Shown here: in pieces, positions 10,463-21,213 of the stretch | Position numbering within the stretch: position 1 is the first letter of the stretch | Layout of the letters: each line of letters begins with the position of its first letter | DNA from: Synechococcus sp. BIOS-U3-1 | GTDB taxonomy: Bacteria > Cyanobacteriota > Cyanobacteriia > PCC-6307 > Cyanobiaceae | Assembly: GCF_014279975.1 (NCBI RefSeq) | Contig: NZ_CP047936.1 | Span: forward strand, 62,001 to 126,000 | Length of the DNA: 64,000 nucleotides | Direction of reading: 5' to 3' | Position numbers and translations under genes: made by a program | Notes under the pieces: generated by a model | Database searches by the model: none | Seen by the model: only the letters and a program-made list of their open reading frames with translations | Told to the model about the DNA's origin: nothing

Positions 10463-11371
10463 ATGAGCACCGCTGCAGAACTGTCTCCCACTCCTTTCGG
10501 CCGTTTGGTAACGGCCATGGTCACCCCGTTCGATACCGAGGGCGGAGTGGATCTGGCGCTTGCCGGTCGTTTGGCACGTCACCTGGTAGATGAGGGATCG
10601 GAAGGCCTCGTGGTGTGCGGCACTACGGGAGAATCACCCACCCTCAGTTGGAGCGAGCAACTGAAGATGTTCGAGGCAGTGCGGCAGGCTGTAGGCCCTG
10701 GCGTGCACGTGCTGGCGGGAACTGGCAGTAACTGCACGCGCGAGGCAGTAGAGGCCACCCGCGAGGCAGCAGCAGCTGGCGCTGATGGTGCTCTTGTGGT
10801 GGTGCCGTACTACAACAAACCCCCGCAGGACGGGATGGAAGCCCATTTCCGCGCCATTGCGGAGGCTGCGTCTGACCTGCCTCTGATGATCTACAACATT
10901 CCCGGCAGGACAGGTTGCAGCATGCAGCCAGCCGCAGTTGCCAGGTTGATGAATTGCGCCAACGTAGTGAGCTTCAAGGCCGCTAGTGGAACCACGGAAG
11001 AAGTCTCCCAATTACGACAGGCCTGCGGTCATCGTCTGGCGATCTACAGCGGTGATGACGCCCTCACACTGCCCATGCTCTCGGTGGGAGCCGTGGGCGT
11101 TGTGAGCGTGGCCAGCCATGTGGTGGGACGCCGACTACGCAACATGATCGAGGCTTATCTGGCTGGTCAAAACGCTGTCGCTCTCTCACAGCATGAGCAG
11201 TTATTGCCTCTGTTTAAAGCCCTGTTTGCGACCACCAATCCCATTCCGGTTAAGGCTGCTCTTGAGTTGAGCGGCTGGCCGGTGGGTGCTCCCCGACTTC
11301 CCCTCATTCCGCTGGAGCCCGCCATGCGCGCTGCCCTCTCCGAAGCCCTTGATGCCCTGCGTCAAACCTGA
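10463..11371 (+). CDS. dapA: 4-hydroxy-tetrahydrodipicolinate synthase
   Basis: 302-aa (beta/alpha)8 aldolase of the DHDPS/NAL family. GTTGESPTL binds the pyruvate carboxyl, the catalytic tyrosine is in [10 protein letters not shown], and the Schiff-base lysine is in VVSFKAASG. It condenses pyruvate with aspartate semialdehyde, made by the immediately preceding asd gene. The ATG sits 5 bp after the asd stop. Confidence 0.96.
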   Translation: MSTAAELSPTPFGRLVTAMVTPFDTEGGVDLALAGRLARHLVDEGSEGLVVCGTTGESPTLSWSEQLKMFEAVRQAVGPGVHVLAGTGSNCTREAVEATREAAAAGADGALVVVPYYNKPPQDGMEAHFRAIAEAASDLPLMIYNIPGRTGCSMQPAAVARLMNCANVVSFKAASGTTEEVSQLRQACGHRLAIYSGDDALTLPMLSVGAVGVVSVASHVVGRRLRNMIEAYLAGQNAVALSQHEQLLPLFKALFATTNPIPVKAALELSGWPVGAPRLPLIPLEPAMRAALSEALDALRQT

Positions 11372-11438
11372 CGCCAAGGCTGCTGACAGCGCTGATGTGC
11401 GCCTCACTGATTGATTTTTTTCATACGCAAGCGATCCC

Positions 11439-13505
11439 ATGACCGTCACAACTGCCCAGACCAAGCAACCCACTCTGAGAGTGATCCCTCTTGGAGGACT
11501 GCATGAAATCGGTAAGAACACCTGCGTGTTCGAATACGGCGATGACCTGATGCTGGTTGATGCCGGTCTGGCTTTCCCCAGTGATGGCATGCATGGCGTG
11601 AACGTGGTGCTGCCCGATACCAGCTTTCTGCGCGAGAACCAGAACCGCATTCGCGGCATGATCGTTACCCATGGTCATGAAGACCACATCGGTGGCATCG
11701 CCCACCATCTCAAGCACTTCAACATCCCGGTGATCTACGGGCCTCGTCTGGCTCTTTCGATGCTCACCGGAAAGATGGATGAGGCGGGCGTTGCCGATCG
11801 CACCACTCTGCAGACCGTCGGTCCTCGCGATGTGGTGAAGCTGGGTCAGCACTTCTCAGTGGAGTTCATCCGCAACACCCACTCGATGGCGGACAGCTTT
11901 TCGCTGGCCATCTCCACTCCGGTGGGAACAATCATCTTCACAGGCGACTTCAAGTTCGATCACACCCCTGTTGACGGTGAGCACTTCGATCTGGCTCGCT
12001 TGGCTCACCACGGCGACAAGGGAGTTCTCTGCTTGTTCAGCGATTCCACTAATGCCGAGGTGCCAGGTTTCTGCCCTCCTGAGCGGTCTGTGTTCTCCAA
12101 CCTTGACCGTCACATCGCCGAGTCCGAGGGGCGTGTGATCGTCACCACCTTTGCCAGTTCAATCCATCGTGTGTCGATGATTCTTGAGCTCGCCCTCAAG
12201 AACGGACGCAAAGTTGGCTTGCTGGGTCGATCCATGCTCAACGTGATCGCCAAGGCCCGTGAGCTGGGCTACATGCGTGCTCCTGATGAGCTGTTTGTGC
12301 CGATCAAGCAGATCAACAATGTCTCCGATCGCGAGACCCTGCTGCTGATGACCGGCAGCCAGGGTGAGCCTCTTGCAGCGCTGAGCCGTATCTCCCGTGG
12401 TGAACACCCGCAGGTGAGAGTCAAGAGCTCCGACACGATCATTTTCTCTGCGAGCCCGATTCCCGGAAACACCATCTCCGTGGTGAACACGATCGACCGG
12501 CTGATGATGCTGGGCGCCAAGGTGGTGTACGGCAAGGGTGAAGGCATTCACGTCTCTGGCCACGGCTTCCAGGAAGACCAGAAGCTGATGCTGGCGCTCA
12601 CTCGTCCGAAGTTTTTCGTGCCCGTTCACGGTGAGCACCGCATGTTGGTGCGTCATGCCAGGACAGGGCACTCCATGGGCGTTCCAGAGGACAACACCCT
12701 GATCATTGATAACGGTGATGTTGTTGAGCTCACCGCAGACTCAATCACCAAGTCGGACCCAGTGAAGGCAGGTATCGAGCTGCTTGATCAGTCGCGCAAC
12801 GGCATTGTTGATGCCCGCGTGCTCAAGGAGCGTCAGCAACTGGCGGTAGATGGCATCGTCACAATCCTGGCTGCGATCAGCACCGATGGGGCTATGGCGG
12901 CTCCGCCTCGTGTGAATCTTCGCGGTGTCGTCACGACGGCCGATGCCCGCAAGATGTCGCTGTGGACTGAACGTGAAATCAAGTGGGTGCTTGAGAATCG
13001 CTGGAAGCAGCTCACCCGCAACACCGGTGGCGCGGCTCCGGAGGTCGACTGGATGGGTGTGCAGCGGGAGGTGGAGGTCGGTCTCAGCCGCCGAATGCGC
13101 CGTGAACTTCAGGTGGAGCCCTTGATCCTCTGTCTGGTGCAGCCCGCCCCGGCAGGAACACCGGTTTACAAAGGTCGTGCGGACTCCGAACCCGATGACC
13201 GTCCAGCTCCCCGTGGACGAGGGGGTCGCCAGGTGGGTGGCAATGGAGCTGGTCGGCATGGAGGAGGCCGTGACGGTGGTGGTCGAGACCGCAGCCGGGA
13301 AGCCACTCCAGCGAGGGTGATCACCACAACCCGTTCAGCTGCTGTTGAGGCCAAGTCGGCTCCAGTCAAGGAACCTGTCGCCGCAGCTTCTAAAGCCCCC
13401 GCACCCGCACCCGCCAAAGAGCCTGCGCCCGCCGCTGCAGCACCATCAGTTGATCAGGACATGCCCGCGGGCCGCACCCGGCGCCGCCGTTCAGCTGCGG
13501 CGTAA
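11439..13505 (+). CDS. rnj: Ribonuclease J
   Basis: 688-aa metallo-beta-lactamase/beta-CASP ribonuclease. Zinc ligands are in THGHEDH (residues 77-83). The beta-CASP region includes FASSIHRV and TGSQGEP, and the late VPVHGEHRM motif supplies the C-terminal histidine. In cyanobacteria RNase J acts with RNase E in mRNA turnover. The last 130 residues are a Gly/Arg-rich and Ala/Pro-rich tail ending in RTRRRRSAAA, probably an unstructured RNA-binding extension. It follows dapA by 67 bp, and its 3' end overlaps the convergent TPR-like gene by 15 bp. Confidence 0.95.
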   Translation: MTVTTAQTKQPTLRVIPLGGLHEIGKNTCVFEYGDDLMLVDAGLAFPSDGMHGVNVVLPDTSFLRENQNRIRGMIVTHGHEDHIGGIAHHLKHFNIPVIYGPRLALSMLTGKMDEAGVADRTTLQTVGPRDVVKLGQHFSVEFIRNTHSMADSFSLAISTPVGTIIFTGDFKFDHTPVDGEHFDLARLAHHGDKGVLCLFSDSTNAEVPGFCPPERSVFSNLDRHIAESEGRVIVTTFASSIHRVSMILELALKNGRKVGLLGRSMLNVIAKARELGYMRAPDELFVPIKQINNVSDRETLLLMTGSQGEPLAALSRISRGEHPQVRVKSSDTIIFSASPIPGNTISVVNTIDRLMMLGAKVVYGKGEGIHVSGHGFQEDQKLMLALTRPKFFVPVHGEHRMLVRHARTGHSMGVPEDNTLIIDNGDVVELTADSITKSDPVKAGIELLDQSRNGIVDARVLKERQQLAVDGIVTILAAISTDGAMAAPPRVNLRGVVTTADARKMSLWTEREIKWVLENRWKQLTRNTGGAAPEVDWMGVQREVEVGLSRRMRRELQVEPLILCLVQPAPAGTPVYKGRADSEPDDRPAPRGRGGRQVGGNGAGRHGGGRDGGGRDRSREATPARVITTTRSAAVEAKSAPVKEPVAAASKAPAPAPAKEPAPAAAAPSVDQDMPAGRTRRRRSAAA

Positions 13506-14321
13506 GGCCGCTAGTAGCCATGACCATTTGCCGGTCGCTGAGAAGTTGCCGGCATCAACTTTGGTTGAAGTCTCTGATTGATCGGGCAGCTTGACGCGCA
13601 GCCTGCCCGCTTCCAGACGTTGTTTTAGTGCTTGTTGGATCATTCGATCCTCTTGGCATTCGGCCTGGGGGAGCTCCATGGGATGAATCTCCTGCGGATC
13701 CATCTCCAGCAGTTGGGATTCATCGCTACGGATGGCCAGCACCGCAACAGCGACAGAGTCCTCGACAATGGTTTCTTCCGCCTCTGTTTTGCCGAAAGCC
13801 TTGTCCTGGATGGCTGAAGTTGTGGTGACTGATTGCTTGGACGGCGACTCCATCAGCCAGGGGGTTGCTGCTGCTGCCGCTGATGGTGGTGGTGAAGCAG
13901 TCTCTGGCTGATCCGCTTGAATCGAGTCGGGAGATTGCTTCAGAAAGGGATCACGAATTAGGCCTGAAGACTCATCGACCGGCAAGGGCTCAGCGTTGAT
14001 TTCAATGGTCTGGCCTTGCATGGATCGCTCAAGCCCTTGCTCAGCCAAGTCCTGCAATGTGTCCTGGGGGTTGCTGGCCAGGACCAGCTCGTAATAGCTG
14101 CGCGCTTCACCCGTTTCGTTGAGGCCATACAGGTGAATGTGGCCAGCGAGTAAAGCCACGAAGGCACGCCAGGCCAGTGCTGCGTCTTGCTCACTCTTAC
14201 TTGCTGGAAGCGGCTCCAAGTGATCGAGCAGAGTCAGAACAAGGCTGCGCGCCGCCTGGAAGTCGCCTGCGGCATAGGCCTGTTCAGCGGCGAGATAGTT
14301 GTTCTGGAAGTCGCCGTTCAA
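13491..14321 (-). CDS. TPR-like conserved hypothetical protein
   Basis: 276 aa. Residues 1-100 form two or three helical hairpins resembling tetratricopeptide repeats (NYLAAEQAYAAGDFQAARS, then GHIHLYGLNETGEARSYYELVL). The remainder is acidic and low-complexity with a basic C terminus, probably disordered. No enzymatic motif is visible. The apparent start is a TTG whose Shine-Dalgarno-like AGGAG lies just before the tilS stop, suggesting translational coupling to tilS 6 bp upstream. The function is unknown; a scaffolding role is the most that can be inferred. Confidence 0.65.
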   Translation of the reverse strand: MNGDFQNNYLAAEQAYAAGDFQAARSLVLTLLDHLEPLPASKSEQDAALAWRAFVALLAGHIHLYGLNETGEARSYYELVLASNPQDTLQDLAEQGLERSMQGQTIEINAEPLPVDESSGLIRDPFLKQSPDSIQADQPETASPPPSAAAAATPWLMESPSKQSVTTTSAIQDKAFGKTEAEETIVEDSVAVAVLAIRSDESQLLEMDPQEIHPMELPQAECQEDRMIQQALKQRLEAGRLRVKLPDQSETSTKVDAGNFSATGKWSWLLAALRRS

Positions 14322-14327
14322 GTGGGT

Positions 14328-15347
14328 TCAGCTCCTGTCTTCCAGTTGTACCCAGTCTCGGCACCAGCGGAGTCGCTTCTGACCCGCCAGATGACGCTCA
14401 CCAGGCGGTTGGCTTGGACCGATGGCAGTGCTCAGTTCCTCCAGCTGCCGGGCTGAGAGTGCTGGCATGCCCTGGGCCTGCAGCCATCCATGCAAGAGCA
14501 GTCGTCTTGCTGAACCGGGGAGTTGGAGCAGTGGAGATCGTTTCAAGGCGCCATCTGGTCGTTTCAGGTTCTCCAGACTCAGAGTTACCAATGCGCTCTG
14601 GGTGTCCTGCACCTGGGACACTCGCTCGCTCAGCTCAGCCATGCGCCTGCTGCAGCCGGGGTGCAGTGCCTCCAGTACCGGTAGAACCTCCTGACGGATG
14701 CGGTTGCGATCGAAACGTGAATCGCTGTTGCTCGGGTCTGTCCAGATCGGCAGTTGCAGGTCCTGGCAGATGGCGGCGGTGTCGTCATGGCTGAAGTGCA
14801 GCAGTGGACGCACGAGGCGAATGTCATTCATTGCCTCGGCATTCAGGGGGCGCTGCCAACGCAGGTTGCCCAGCCCGGCCAGGTCCGTTCCTCGGCTGAG
14901 TTGCAACAGCAGCGATTCGGCTCGGTCGCTGGCGGTGTGTCCGGTCACGACCGTGTGGCAAGGGTTGGTAGTGCTGTTGAGGTTGAGCTGCTCACAGGCC
15001 TGTTGGAGCTCGGCGTAACGCCACGCACGGGCTTTGGCTTCGCTGCTGGTGGTGCTGAATGTGCTGGTGCTGATCAGCAGCGGCAGCTGTTGTGTCTGGC
15101 ACCAGCTGGCCAAATCGCTGGCAATGCGTGCAGACCCTTCATGCCAGCCATGGTCTCCATGCCAAAGCTGCAGGGTCCAGTGATGTCGAGAGGACAGATC
15201 TCTCAGCAGCCCCAGCAGAGCCATCGAGTCCTGACCGCCGGAAATGGCCAGCAGAAGTGTTGCCCCCTTGGGCAGCAGCTGGGGAGTCAGCAGAAGTCGG
15301 CGGTGAAGTCTGTCGTGCCAGTTCAGCCAAGGCTCGTTGGCTGTCAT
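14328..15347 (-). CDS. tilS: tRNA(Ile)-lysidine synthase
   Basis: 339-aa PP-loop ATPase with AISGGQDSMALLGLL at about residues 34-48 and the paired motif HTASDRAESLLLQLSRG. It converts the wobble C of the CAU-anticodon tRNA-Ile to lysidine, so the tRNA reads AUA, and is normally essential. The protein lacks the long C-terminal domains of E. coli TilS and resembles the shorter cyanobacterial form. Divergent from ycf23; the 75-bp gap must hold both promoters. Confidence 0.93.
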   Translation of the reverse strand: MTANEPWLNWHDRLHRRLLLTPQLLPKGATLLLAISGGQDSMALLGLLRDLSSRHHWTLQLWHGDHGWHEGSARIASDLASWCQTQQLPLLISTSTFSTTSSEAKARAWRYAELQQACEQLNLNSTTNPCHTVVTGHTASDRAESLLLQLSRGTDLAGLGNLRWQRPLNAEAMNDIRLVRPLLHFSHDDTAAICQDLQLPIWTDPSNSDSRFDRNRIRQEVLPVLEALHPGCSRRMAELSERVSQVQDTQSALVTLSLENLKRPDGALKRSPLLQLPGSARRLLLHGWLQAQGMPALSARQLEELSTAIGPSQPPGERHLAGQKRLRWCRDWVQLEDRS

Positions 15348-15422
15348 TGCTCTGAGTAAATGTTGCTTCGATCCTGCCCGTTCGTGTGGTGGGAGAATGT
15401 AATCATCTGATGTCAGAGCTTG

Positions 15423-16196
15423 ATGTCCCGCCTTTCTCTGCTGCCTGCTGCTCTCCGCCGCAGCCTGGAACAGCGTTCCTCGCTGAAGGTGATCGCTGGT
15501 CTGATGAACTTCAATGCAGACTCGGTCGCTCGCGTGTCCCGCGCCGCTGGATTGGGTGGTGCTGATCTGATTGATGTGGCCTGTGATGCCGAACTGGTGA
15601 AATTGGCGGTTGAGGCCTCCGGTGGCCTGCCGGTCTGCGTGTCGTCTGTTGAGCCCGAGCAGTTTCCGGCCGCTGTAGCGGCAGGAGCCGCAATGGTGGA
15701 GATCGGTAATTTTGATGCTTTTTATCCCCAGGGCCGCGTCTTCGGAGCTGAAGAGGTCCTAGACCTCACCCGCCGCACTCGCGCCTTGCTGCCTGAGGTT
15801 GTGCTGAGCGTCACCGTTCCGCACGTGTTGCCGATGGATCAGCAGGAACAGCTGGCGGTGGATCTGGTGGTGGCGGGTGCCGATCTGATCCAGACTGAGG
15901 GTGGCACTAGTGCCAAACCCTTCAGCGCCGGCAGCCTTGGCCTGATTGAAAAGGCTGCTCCCACTTTGGCCGCGGCTCACAGCATCAGCGCTGCTCTGCA
16001 GCACGCCGGTGAGACGGCACCGGTGCTGTGTGCATCTGGTCTTTCGGCTGTCACGGTGCCGATGGCGATCGCAGCTGGTGCTGCGGGTGTGGGCGTTGGC
16101 TCCGCGGTGAACCGCCTCGATGATGAGTTGGCCATGGTCGCTGTGGTGCGCGGATTGCGTGAAGCCATCGGCAGTGAGGTCACCAGCCGGGTCTGA
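15423..16196 (+). CDS. Ycf23/DUF561 family protein
   Basis: About 257 aa, a TIM-barrel-like protein of the DUF561/Ycf23 family found in cyanobacteria and red-algal plastids. Conserved stretches are [11 protein letters not shown] near the N terminus, [21 protein letters not shown] and the phosphate-binding-like [15 protein letters not shown] near the C terminus. The last motif suggests a phosphorylated ligand, but no reaction is established. The ATG at 15423 follows an in-frame TTG by one codon. It precedes uvrB on the same strand by 73 bp. Confidence 0.8.
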   Translation: MSRLSLLPAALRRSLEQRSSLKVIAGLMNFNADSVARVSRAAGLGGADLIDVACDAELVKLAVEASGGLPVCVSSVEPEQFPAAVAAGAAMVEIGNFDAFYPQGRVFGAEEVLDLTRRTRALLPEVVLSVTVPHVLPMDQQEQLAVDLVVAGADLIQTEGGTSAKPFSAGSLGLIEKAAPTLAAAHSISAALQHAGETAPVLCASGLSAVTVPMAIAAGAAGVGVGSAVNRLDDELAMVAVVRGLREAIGSEVTSRV

Positions 16197-16269
16197 TCGC
16201 TGCGGACACGCGCGCCCTAATGGGCCCCGTAACGTGGGTGCCCCGTTCAGGGTTCAAAGCGCGAGGACC

Positions 16270-18306
16270 ATGCCTGCCTACGACCTGACTGCGCCCTACA
16301 CCCCCAAAGGTGATCAGCCGACGGCGATCACCCAATTGGTGGAGGGGGTGAATGGTGGCAGTCGATATCAGACCCTTCTGGGTGCGACCGGTACGGGTAA
16401 GACCTTCACGATGGCCAATGTCATCGCTGAGACGGGTCGTCCTGCTCTGGTATTGGCTCACAACAAGACCCTGGCGGCACAGCTTTGCAATGAGCTGAGG
16501 GAATTCTTTCCCAACAACGCTGTGGAGTATTTCATCTCCTATTACGACTATTACCAGCCGGAAGCGTATGTACCGGTCAGTGATACTTATATCGCCAAAA
16601 CAGCATCGATCAATGAAGAGATCGACATGCTGCGTCACTCGGCCACGCGATCTTTATTTGAACGCCGCGATGTGATTGTGGTGGCTTCAATCAGTTGTAT
16701 TTACGGCCTAGGGATTCCCAGCGAATACCTCAAAGCATCCGTGCAGTTTCGGGTGGGTGAGTCTCTCGATCTACGTGGCTCTTTGCGCGAGTTGGTGAAT
16801 AACCAGTACAGCCGCAATGACATGGATATCACTCGCGGTCGCTTTCGCGTGAAGGGAGATGTGCTGGAAATCGGTCCTGCTTATGAAGACCGTCTGGTGC
16901 GGGTGGAGCTGTTTGGTGACGAGGTGGAAGCGATCCGCTATGTCGACCCCACCACTGGCGAAATCCTGCAGAGTCTCGAAACCATCAACATCTATCCGGC
17001 TAAGCACTTCGTGACGCCGAAGGATCGTTTGGACTCGGCCATCAAAGATATTCGGTTCGAGCTCAAGGAACGACTGGAGTTTCTGCAGACCGAAGGCAAG
17101 TTGTTGGAAGCTCAGCGCCTGGAGCAACGCACCACCTATGACCTGGAGATGCTGCAGCAGGTGGGCTACTGCAATGGTGTTGAGAACTACGCCCGTCACC
17201 TGGCCGGACGTGAACCGGGTTCAGCCCCGGAATGCCTAATCGATTACTTTCCCGACGATTGGCTGTTGATCGTGGATGAAAGCCATGTGACCTGTTCACA
17301 GCTACAGGCGATGTACAACGGCGATCAGGCCCGCAAGAAGGTGCTGATCGATCACGGTTTTCGTCTGCCCAGCGCAGCCGATAACCGGCCGCTCAAAGGC
17401 GAAGAGTTCTGGACGAAGGCTCGTCAGACCGTGTTTGTGAGTGCCACGCCCGGTGATTGGGAAGTGAAAGTGAGTGATGGCCAGGTGGCAGAGCAGGTCA
17501 TCAGACCCACTGGAGTGCTCGATCCGATTGTGGAAGTGAGGCCGACGACGGGTCAGATCGATGACTTGCTGGGAGAGATCCGAACGCGGGCCGACAAGCA
17601 GCAGCGGGTGCTGGTGACCACGCTGACCAAGCGTATGGCCGAAGACCTCACGGATTATTTGGCTGAGAACAAAGTGAGGGTGCGCTATCTGCACTCGGAG
17701 ATTCATTCGATTGAGCGGATCGAAATCATCCAGGACCTGCGCCTGGGCGAGTACGACGTGCTGGTGGGCGTGAACCTGCTGCGTGAAGGCCTTGATCTTC
17801 CCGAGGTGAGCCTGGTGGCGATTCTGGATGCCGACAAAGAAGGCTTTCTGCGAGCGCAGCGTTCGTTGATTCAGACCATGGGTCGTGCAGCCCGCCATGT
17901 GGAGGGCGTGGCGTTGCTCTACGCGGACAACATGACCGATTCGATGGCCAAGGCGATCGAGGAAACCGAACGCCGGCGCAAGATCCAGCATGCTCACAAC
18001 GAAAAGCACGGAATTGTGCCGACGGCAGCGGGTAAAAAAGCCAGCAATTCGATTCTTTCGTTTCTGGAGCTCTCCAGGAAACTCAAGAGCGATGGCCCCG
18101 ATGCCGACCTGGTGCAAGTGGCCGGTAAAGCTGTGCAGGCCTTAGAGAATGACTCCTATGGCATGGCTCTCGAGGCCTTGCCCGAGCTGATCGACCAGCT
18201 TGAAGTCAAGATGAAAGACGCGGCCAAGAAGCTCGATTTCGAGGAAGCCGCGAACCTTCGCGACCGGATTAAGAAGTTGCGGCAGAAGCTGGTGGGTCAG
18301 AGCTGA
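16270..18306 (+). CDS. uvrB: Excinuclease ABC subunit B
   Basis: 678 aa, full length. Walker A GATGTGKT at residues 38-45, the damage-probing beta-hairpin region [13 protein letters not shown], helicase motifs including LIVDESHVT and RAARHVEG, and a C-terminal UVR domain ([15 protein letters not shown]) that binds UvrC. It verifies DNA lesions handed over by UvrA and loads UvrC for incision. The frame is open upstream to 16120, but the family start is the ATG at 16270. Its 3' end converges on lysC with 15 bp between stops. Confidence 0.97.
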   Translation: MPAYDLTAPYTPKGDQPTAITQLVEGVNGGSRYQTLLGATGTGKTFTMANVIAETGRPALVLAHNKTLAAQLCNELREFFPNNAVEYFISYYDYYQPEAYVPVSDTYIAKTASINEEIDMLRHSATRSLFERRDVIVVASISCIYGLGIPSEYLKASVQFRVGESLDLRGSLRELVNNQYSRNDMDITRGRFRVKGDVLEIGPAYEDRLVRVELFGDEVEAIRYVDPTTGEILQSLETINIYPAKHFVTPKDRLDSAIKDIRFELKERLEFLQTEGKLLEAQRLEQRTTYDLEMLQQVGYCNGVENYARHLAGREPGSAPECLIDYFPDDWLLIVDESHVTCSQLQAMYNGDQARKKVLIDHGFRLPSAADNRPLKGEEFWTKARQTVFVSATPGDWEVKVSDGQVAEQVIRPTGVLDPIVEVRPTTGQIDDLLGEIRTRADKQQRVLVTTLTKRMAEDLTDYLAENKVRVRYLHSEIHSIERIEIIQDLRLGEYDVLVGVNLLREGLDLPEVSLVAILDADKEGFLRAQRSLIQTMGRAARHVEGVALLYADNMTDSMAKAIEETERRRKIQHAHNEKHGIVPTAAGKKASNSILSFLELSRKLKSDGPDADLVQVAGKAVQALENDSYGMALEALPELIDQLEVKMKDAAKKLDFEEAANLRDRIKKLRQKLVGQS

Positions 18307-18321
18307 GCTAGAGAGGCACAG

Positions 18322-20124
18322 TTAGGCCACAACGGGTGACTCGGTTCCCTCGGCTGCATGGCGGGTGCTGCCACCCAGCTTGAAACCGGCATGCACGGCT
18401 TGAAGTGCTGCAACACCATCGGCCTCAGCGACCACGCAGCTGGTGCGGATTTCACTGGTGGCGATCATTTCGATATTCACGCCCGCTTCTGCCAGAAAAC
18501 GGAACATGCGACCTGCGGTGCCCGCCGTGGCAGGCATGCCAGCGCCGACGGCACTGACCCTGGCAATGGCTGGACCGTCTTCCAGCAGGGCTCCAGGCCA
18601 CTGGGCCAGCAGAGCACGCAGGGCGCGATCCGCAGCACTGCGGTCGTCGCGTTTGAGGGTGAAACTGATATCGCGGCTCCCATCGGCGTGCTGGCGTTCC
18701 GACTGGACGATGGCATCGAGGCTGATACCTGCGTCGGCTAGCGCATTGCAGAGGGCTCCAGCGGTTCCGGGTTTGTCGGGAACATGGCGGACGCTCACTT
18801 GGGCCTGGTCCCGGTCGAGGGCTACGCCGCGCACTTCTGGCTCCCCTTCGCCGCTTGCGCAGGGATTCAGGCTGATCTGATCGGCCTCCAGTTCGAAGGC
18901 CTCCTGGGTGGCGTGAAGGGCTTTGCTGCCAACGTCGGCGTTGATCACACAGCTGACCTTCACTTCACTGGTTGCGATCACACGCAGATTGATGCCCACT
19001 CGGGAGAGGGTCTGAAACAAACCGGCGGCAATGCCGGGACGGCCCATGATGCCGGCGCCGCCGATGCTCAGCTTGCTCATCCCGGACTGAGCGACCAGCT
19101 CACCGCCCAGCTTCTGGATCAGGGATTCACAGATACTGCGAGCCCTCTCCAGGTCAGTTTCAGCCACGGTGAAGGTGATGTCGTTGCTGTTGCCTTCGTG
19201 GGTGGCCTGGATGATTAGGTCCACATTCACGCCACCCTCAGACAGGCTTTCGAACAGCTGGGCGGCAACGCCGGGCTGATCGGACACATGGGAGAGAGCC
19301 AGCACGGCCTGATGTTCCACCAGTTCGGCGCCATCCACCGGCCTCCCGAGTTCCAGACCTTCGCGGCCAATGGGCCGCGAGTTGCGGCTGGTGAGCGTTG
19401 TGCCTGGTTCATCACTCCAGCTGGAGCGCACCACCATCGTGACGCCGTAATTGCGCGCGATCTCTACGGCGCGGGGGTGCAGAACGGCAGCGCCGAGGCT
19501 GGCCAGTTCGAGCATTTCGTCGCAGCTCACTCGAGGCATCAGCTGGGCGTCTTCCACCTTGCGTGGATCGGTGGTGAGCACCCCAGGTACATCGGTGTAA
19601 ATCTCACAAGCAGAGGCACCAAGGGCTGCCGCTAGGGCAACGGCTGAGGTGTCGGAGCCTCCGCGCCCCAGGGTCGTGATTTCAGCGGTGCCGCCGCTGC
19701 TCTGGCTCGTGCCCTGAAAACCGGCCACCACCACGACGCGGCCCTCGGCCAGCTGGCTGCGTAGACGATCGGTGCGCACGTCGAGGATGCGTGCCTTGCC
19801 ATGGGCGGATTCGGTCACGATGCCCACCTGGGGGCCAGTCATGGAGATGGCCGGGATGCCCAGCTCATGCAGCGCCATGGAGAGCAGCGCAATCGACACC
19901 TGTTCACCGGTGGCCAGCAGCATGTCCATCTCACGCTGCGGTGGATTGCTGCTGATGGCGTTGGCCTTGGCGGTGAGTTCATCGGTGGTGTGGCCCATGG
20001 CCGAGACCACGATCACCAGATCGTGACCTTCCTCCTTGCAGTTGGCGATACGCCTTGCCACGGCCTGGATGCGCTCCACGCTGCCGACGGAGGTCCCGCC
20101 GAACTTCTGCACCAGCAGGGCCAT
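18322..20124 (-). CDS. lysC: Aspartate kinase with four ACT domains
   Basis: 600 aa, first enzyme of the aspartate family pathway. The kinase domain begins VQKFGGTSVGS and includes GFQGTSQSSGGTAEITTLGR-type substrate binding and TTDPRKV. After about residue 260 there are two pairs of ACT domains, including MSKLSIGGAGIMGRPGIA and the related VSAVGAGMPATAGTAGRMF, matching the cyanobacterial form with doubled regulatory modules. Feedback inhibition by lysine and threonine is known for such enzymes. The next pathway genes asd and dapA are about 8 kb away. Confidence 0.95.
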   Translation of the reverse strand: MALLVQKFGGTSVGSVERIQAVARRIANCKEEGHDLVIVVSAMGHTTDELTAKANAISSNPPQREMDMLLATGEQVSIALLSMALHELGIPAISMTGPQVGIVTESAHGKARILDVRTDRLRSQLAEGRVVVVAGFQGTSQSSGGTAEITTLGRGGSDTSAVALAAALGASACEIYTDVPGVLTTDPRKVEDAQLMPRVSCDEMLELASLGAAVLHPRAVEIARNYGVTMVVRSSWSDEPGTTLTSRNSRPIGREGLELGRPVDGAELVEHQAVLALSHVSDQPGVAAQLFESLSEGGVNVDLIIQATHEGNSNDITFTVAETDLERARSICESLIQKLGGELVAQSGMSKLSIGGAGIMGRPGIAAGLFQTLSRVGINLRVIATSEVKVSCVINADVGSKALHATQEAFELEADQISLNPCASGEGEPEVRGVALDRDQAQVSVRHVPDKPGTAGALCNALADAGISLDAIVQSERQHADGSRDISFTLKRDDRSAADRALRALLAQWPGALLEDGPAIARVSAVGAGMPATAGTAGRMFRFLAEAGVNIEMIATSEIRTSCVVAEADGVAALQAVHAGFKLGGSTRHAAEGTESPVVA

Positions 20125-20154
20125 CCATGCCGCCTCATTTCGCAGGCGATTGTC

Positions 20155-21144
20155 TCACTGTGCTGCTCCCAGCAGTCCATCACGAAAAGCATCCCCGGGC
20201 TGGGTGCCGCGTTTGAGGGCTGCTTCTACATCCAGCAGACGGCCCAGCAAATTGAGGCAGCGCTGGGGTGAATGCCCTTGCAGCTGTTTGCGCATCACGT
20301 AGATCCGCTTGGGGTTGCCGATTCCCGCTGCCTTGGCGATGACCCCCACGTCCCGTTCTCCCTGTTGTTCCAGCAGCATTACCCAGAGCCAACCCCTGAT
20401 CTGACCGGTGAGCGTGGCCACGATGCGCAGAGCCGGTTCGCCTGCTTCGTTGAGGGCATCCAGCAAGGCAATCGCCTGGCCTGGATCGCCTGCCAGCAGG
20501 GCGTCCCCCACTTGTAGAGCGTTGGTGCTGAGCCCCTCGATCAGGCTGTCAACGGAGCTGGCACTGATGCGTGCCTCGCCGCTACTTTCAGCATGGAGAG
20601 CCAGCTTCTGTAGCTCCATGGTCAGCCTTGCGCTGTCGTTGCCGATGGCCTCGATCAAGGCATCCACCGCATCAGGCTCCAGCCTCAGATTCAGCTCCTC
20701 AGCGGTGCGCTCCACCAGCTGGCGCTGGCCTGCACCGTCCCAGATCGCCGGCAGCTTGAAGCTGCGCTCACCGGCTTCTCCCGCCTTGATGCGTTTCATC
20801 AGAGCTTTGGTGGTGCGCAACCGACCGTCGGGTTTGGAGGGATGGCATAGCAGCAGCTGGGTGCTTTCAGGGATGCCATCCAGAGAGGCTTCGAAGCGAT
20901 CGGCCAGTTCGCTGGGGCAGGCGTTGCAGAAGGGAGACCGCTGCAGCAGCACCACCCTGGAACCTGCACCGAAGGGTGGTGTGCGTGCTTCTTCCAGGGC
21001 CTGCCTGGCCTGTCCCGTCTCGCTGCCATCCAGCCGACTCACGTTGACGCTCGCCCAGCTCGGATCCACTGCCTTCTTGATCAAGGCCTGAATCGCCCGT
21101 TCCAGCGCGGCGGAATCATCGCCCCAGAACAACTGGATCGGCAT
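20155..21144 (-). CDS. holA: DNA polymerase III delta subunit
   Basis: 329-aa AAA+-like clamp-loader wrench. It starts MPIQLFWGDDSAALERAIQ and lacks a functional Walker A, as expected for delta. The middle lid region (LKLPAIWDGAGQRQLVERTAEELNL-like) and a C-terminal helical domain (LLAGDPGQAIALLDALNEAGEPA, QLQGHSPQRCLNLLGRLLDVEAALKRG) match HolA. It opens the beta clamp with DnaX and delta-prime. It lies 30 bp upstream of lysC on the same strand and is divergent from cobH. Confidence 0.92.
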   Translation of the reverse strand: MPIQLFWGDDSAALERAIQALIKKAVDPSWASVNVSRLDGSETGQARQALEEARTPPFGAGSRVVLLQRSPFCNACPSELADRFEASLDGIPESTQLLLCHPSKPDGRLRTTKALMKRIKAGEAGERSFKLPAIWDGAGQRQLVERTAEELNLRLEPDAVDALIEAIGNDSARLTMELQKLALHAESSGEARISASSVDSLIEGLSTNALQVGDALLAGDPGQAIALLDALNEAGEPALRIVATLTGQIRGWLWVMLLEQQGERDVGVIAKAAGIGNPKRIYVMRKQLQGHSPQRCLNLLGRLLDVEAALKRGTQPGDAFRDGLLGAAQ

Positions 21145-21213
21145 CGAGGCGTGTCGTCGGACAATGTCGAAGTCTGCCCTGACTGGCAGTCCCCGTCAGA
21201 GGAATGTGCTGCT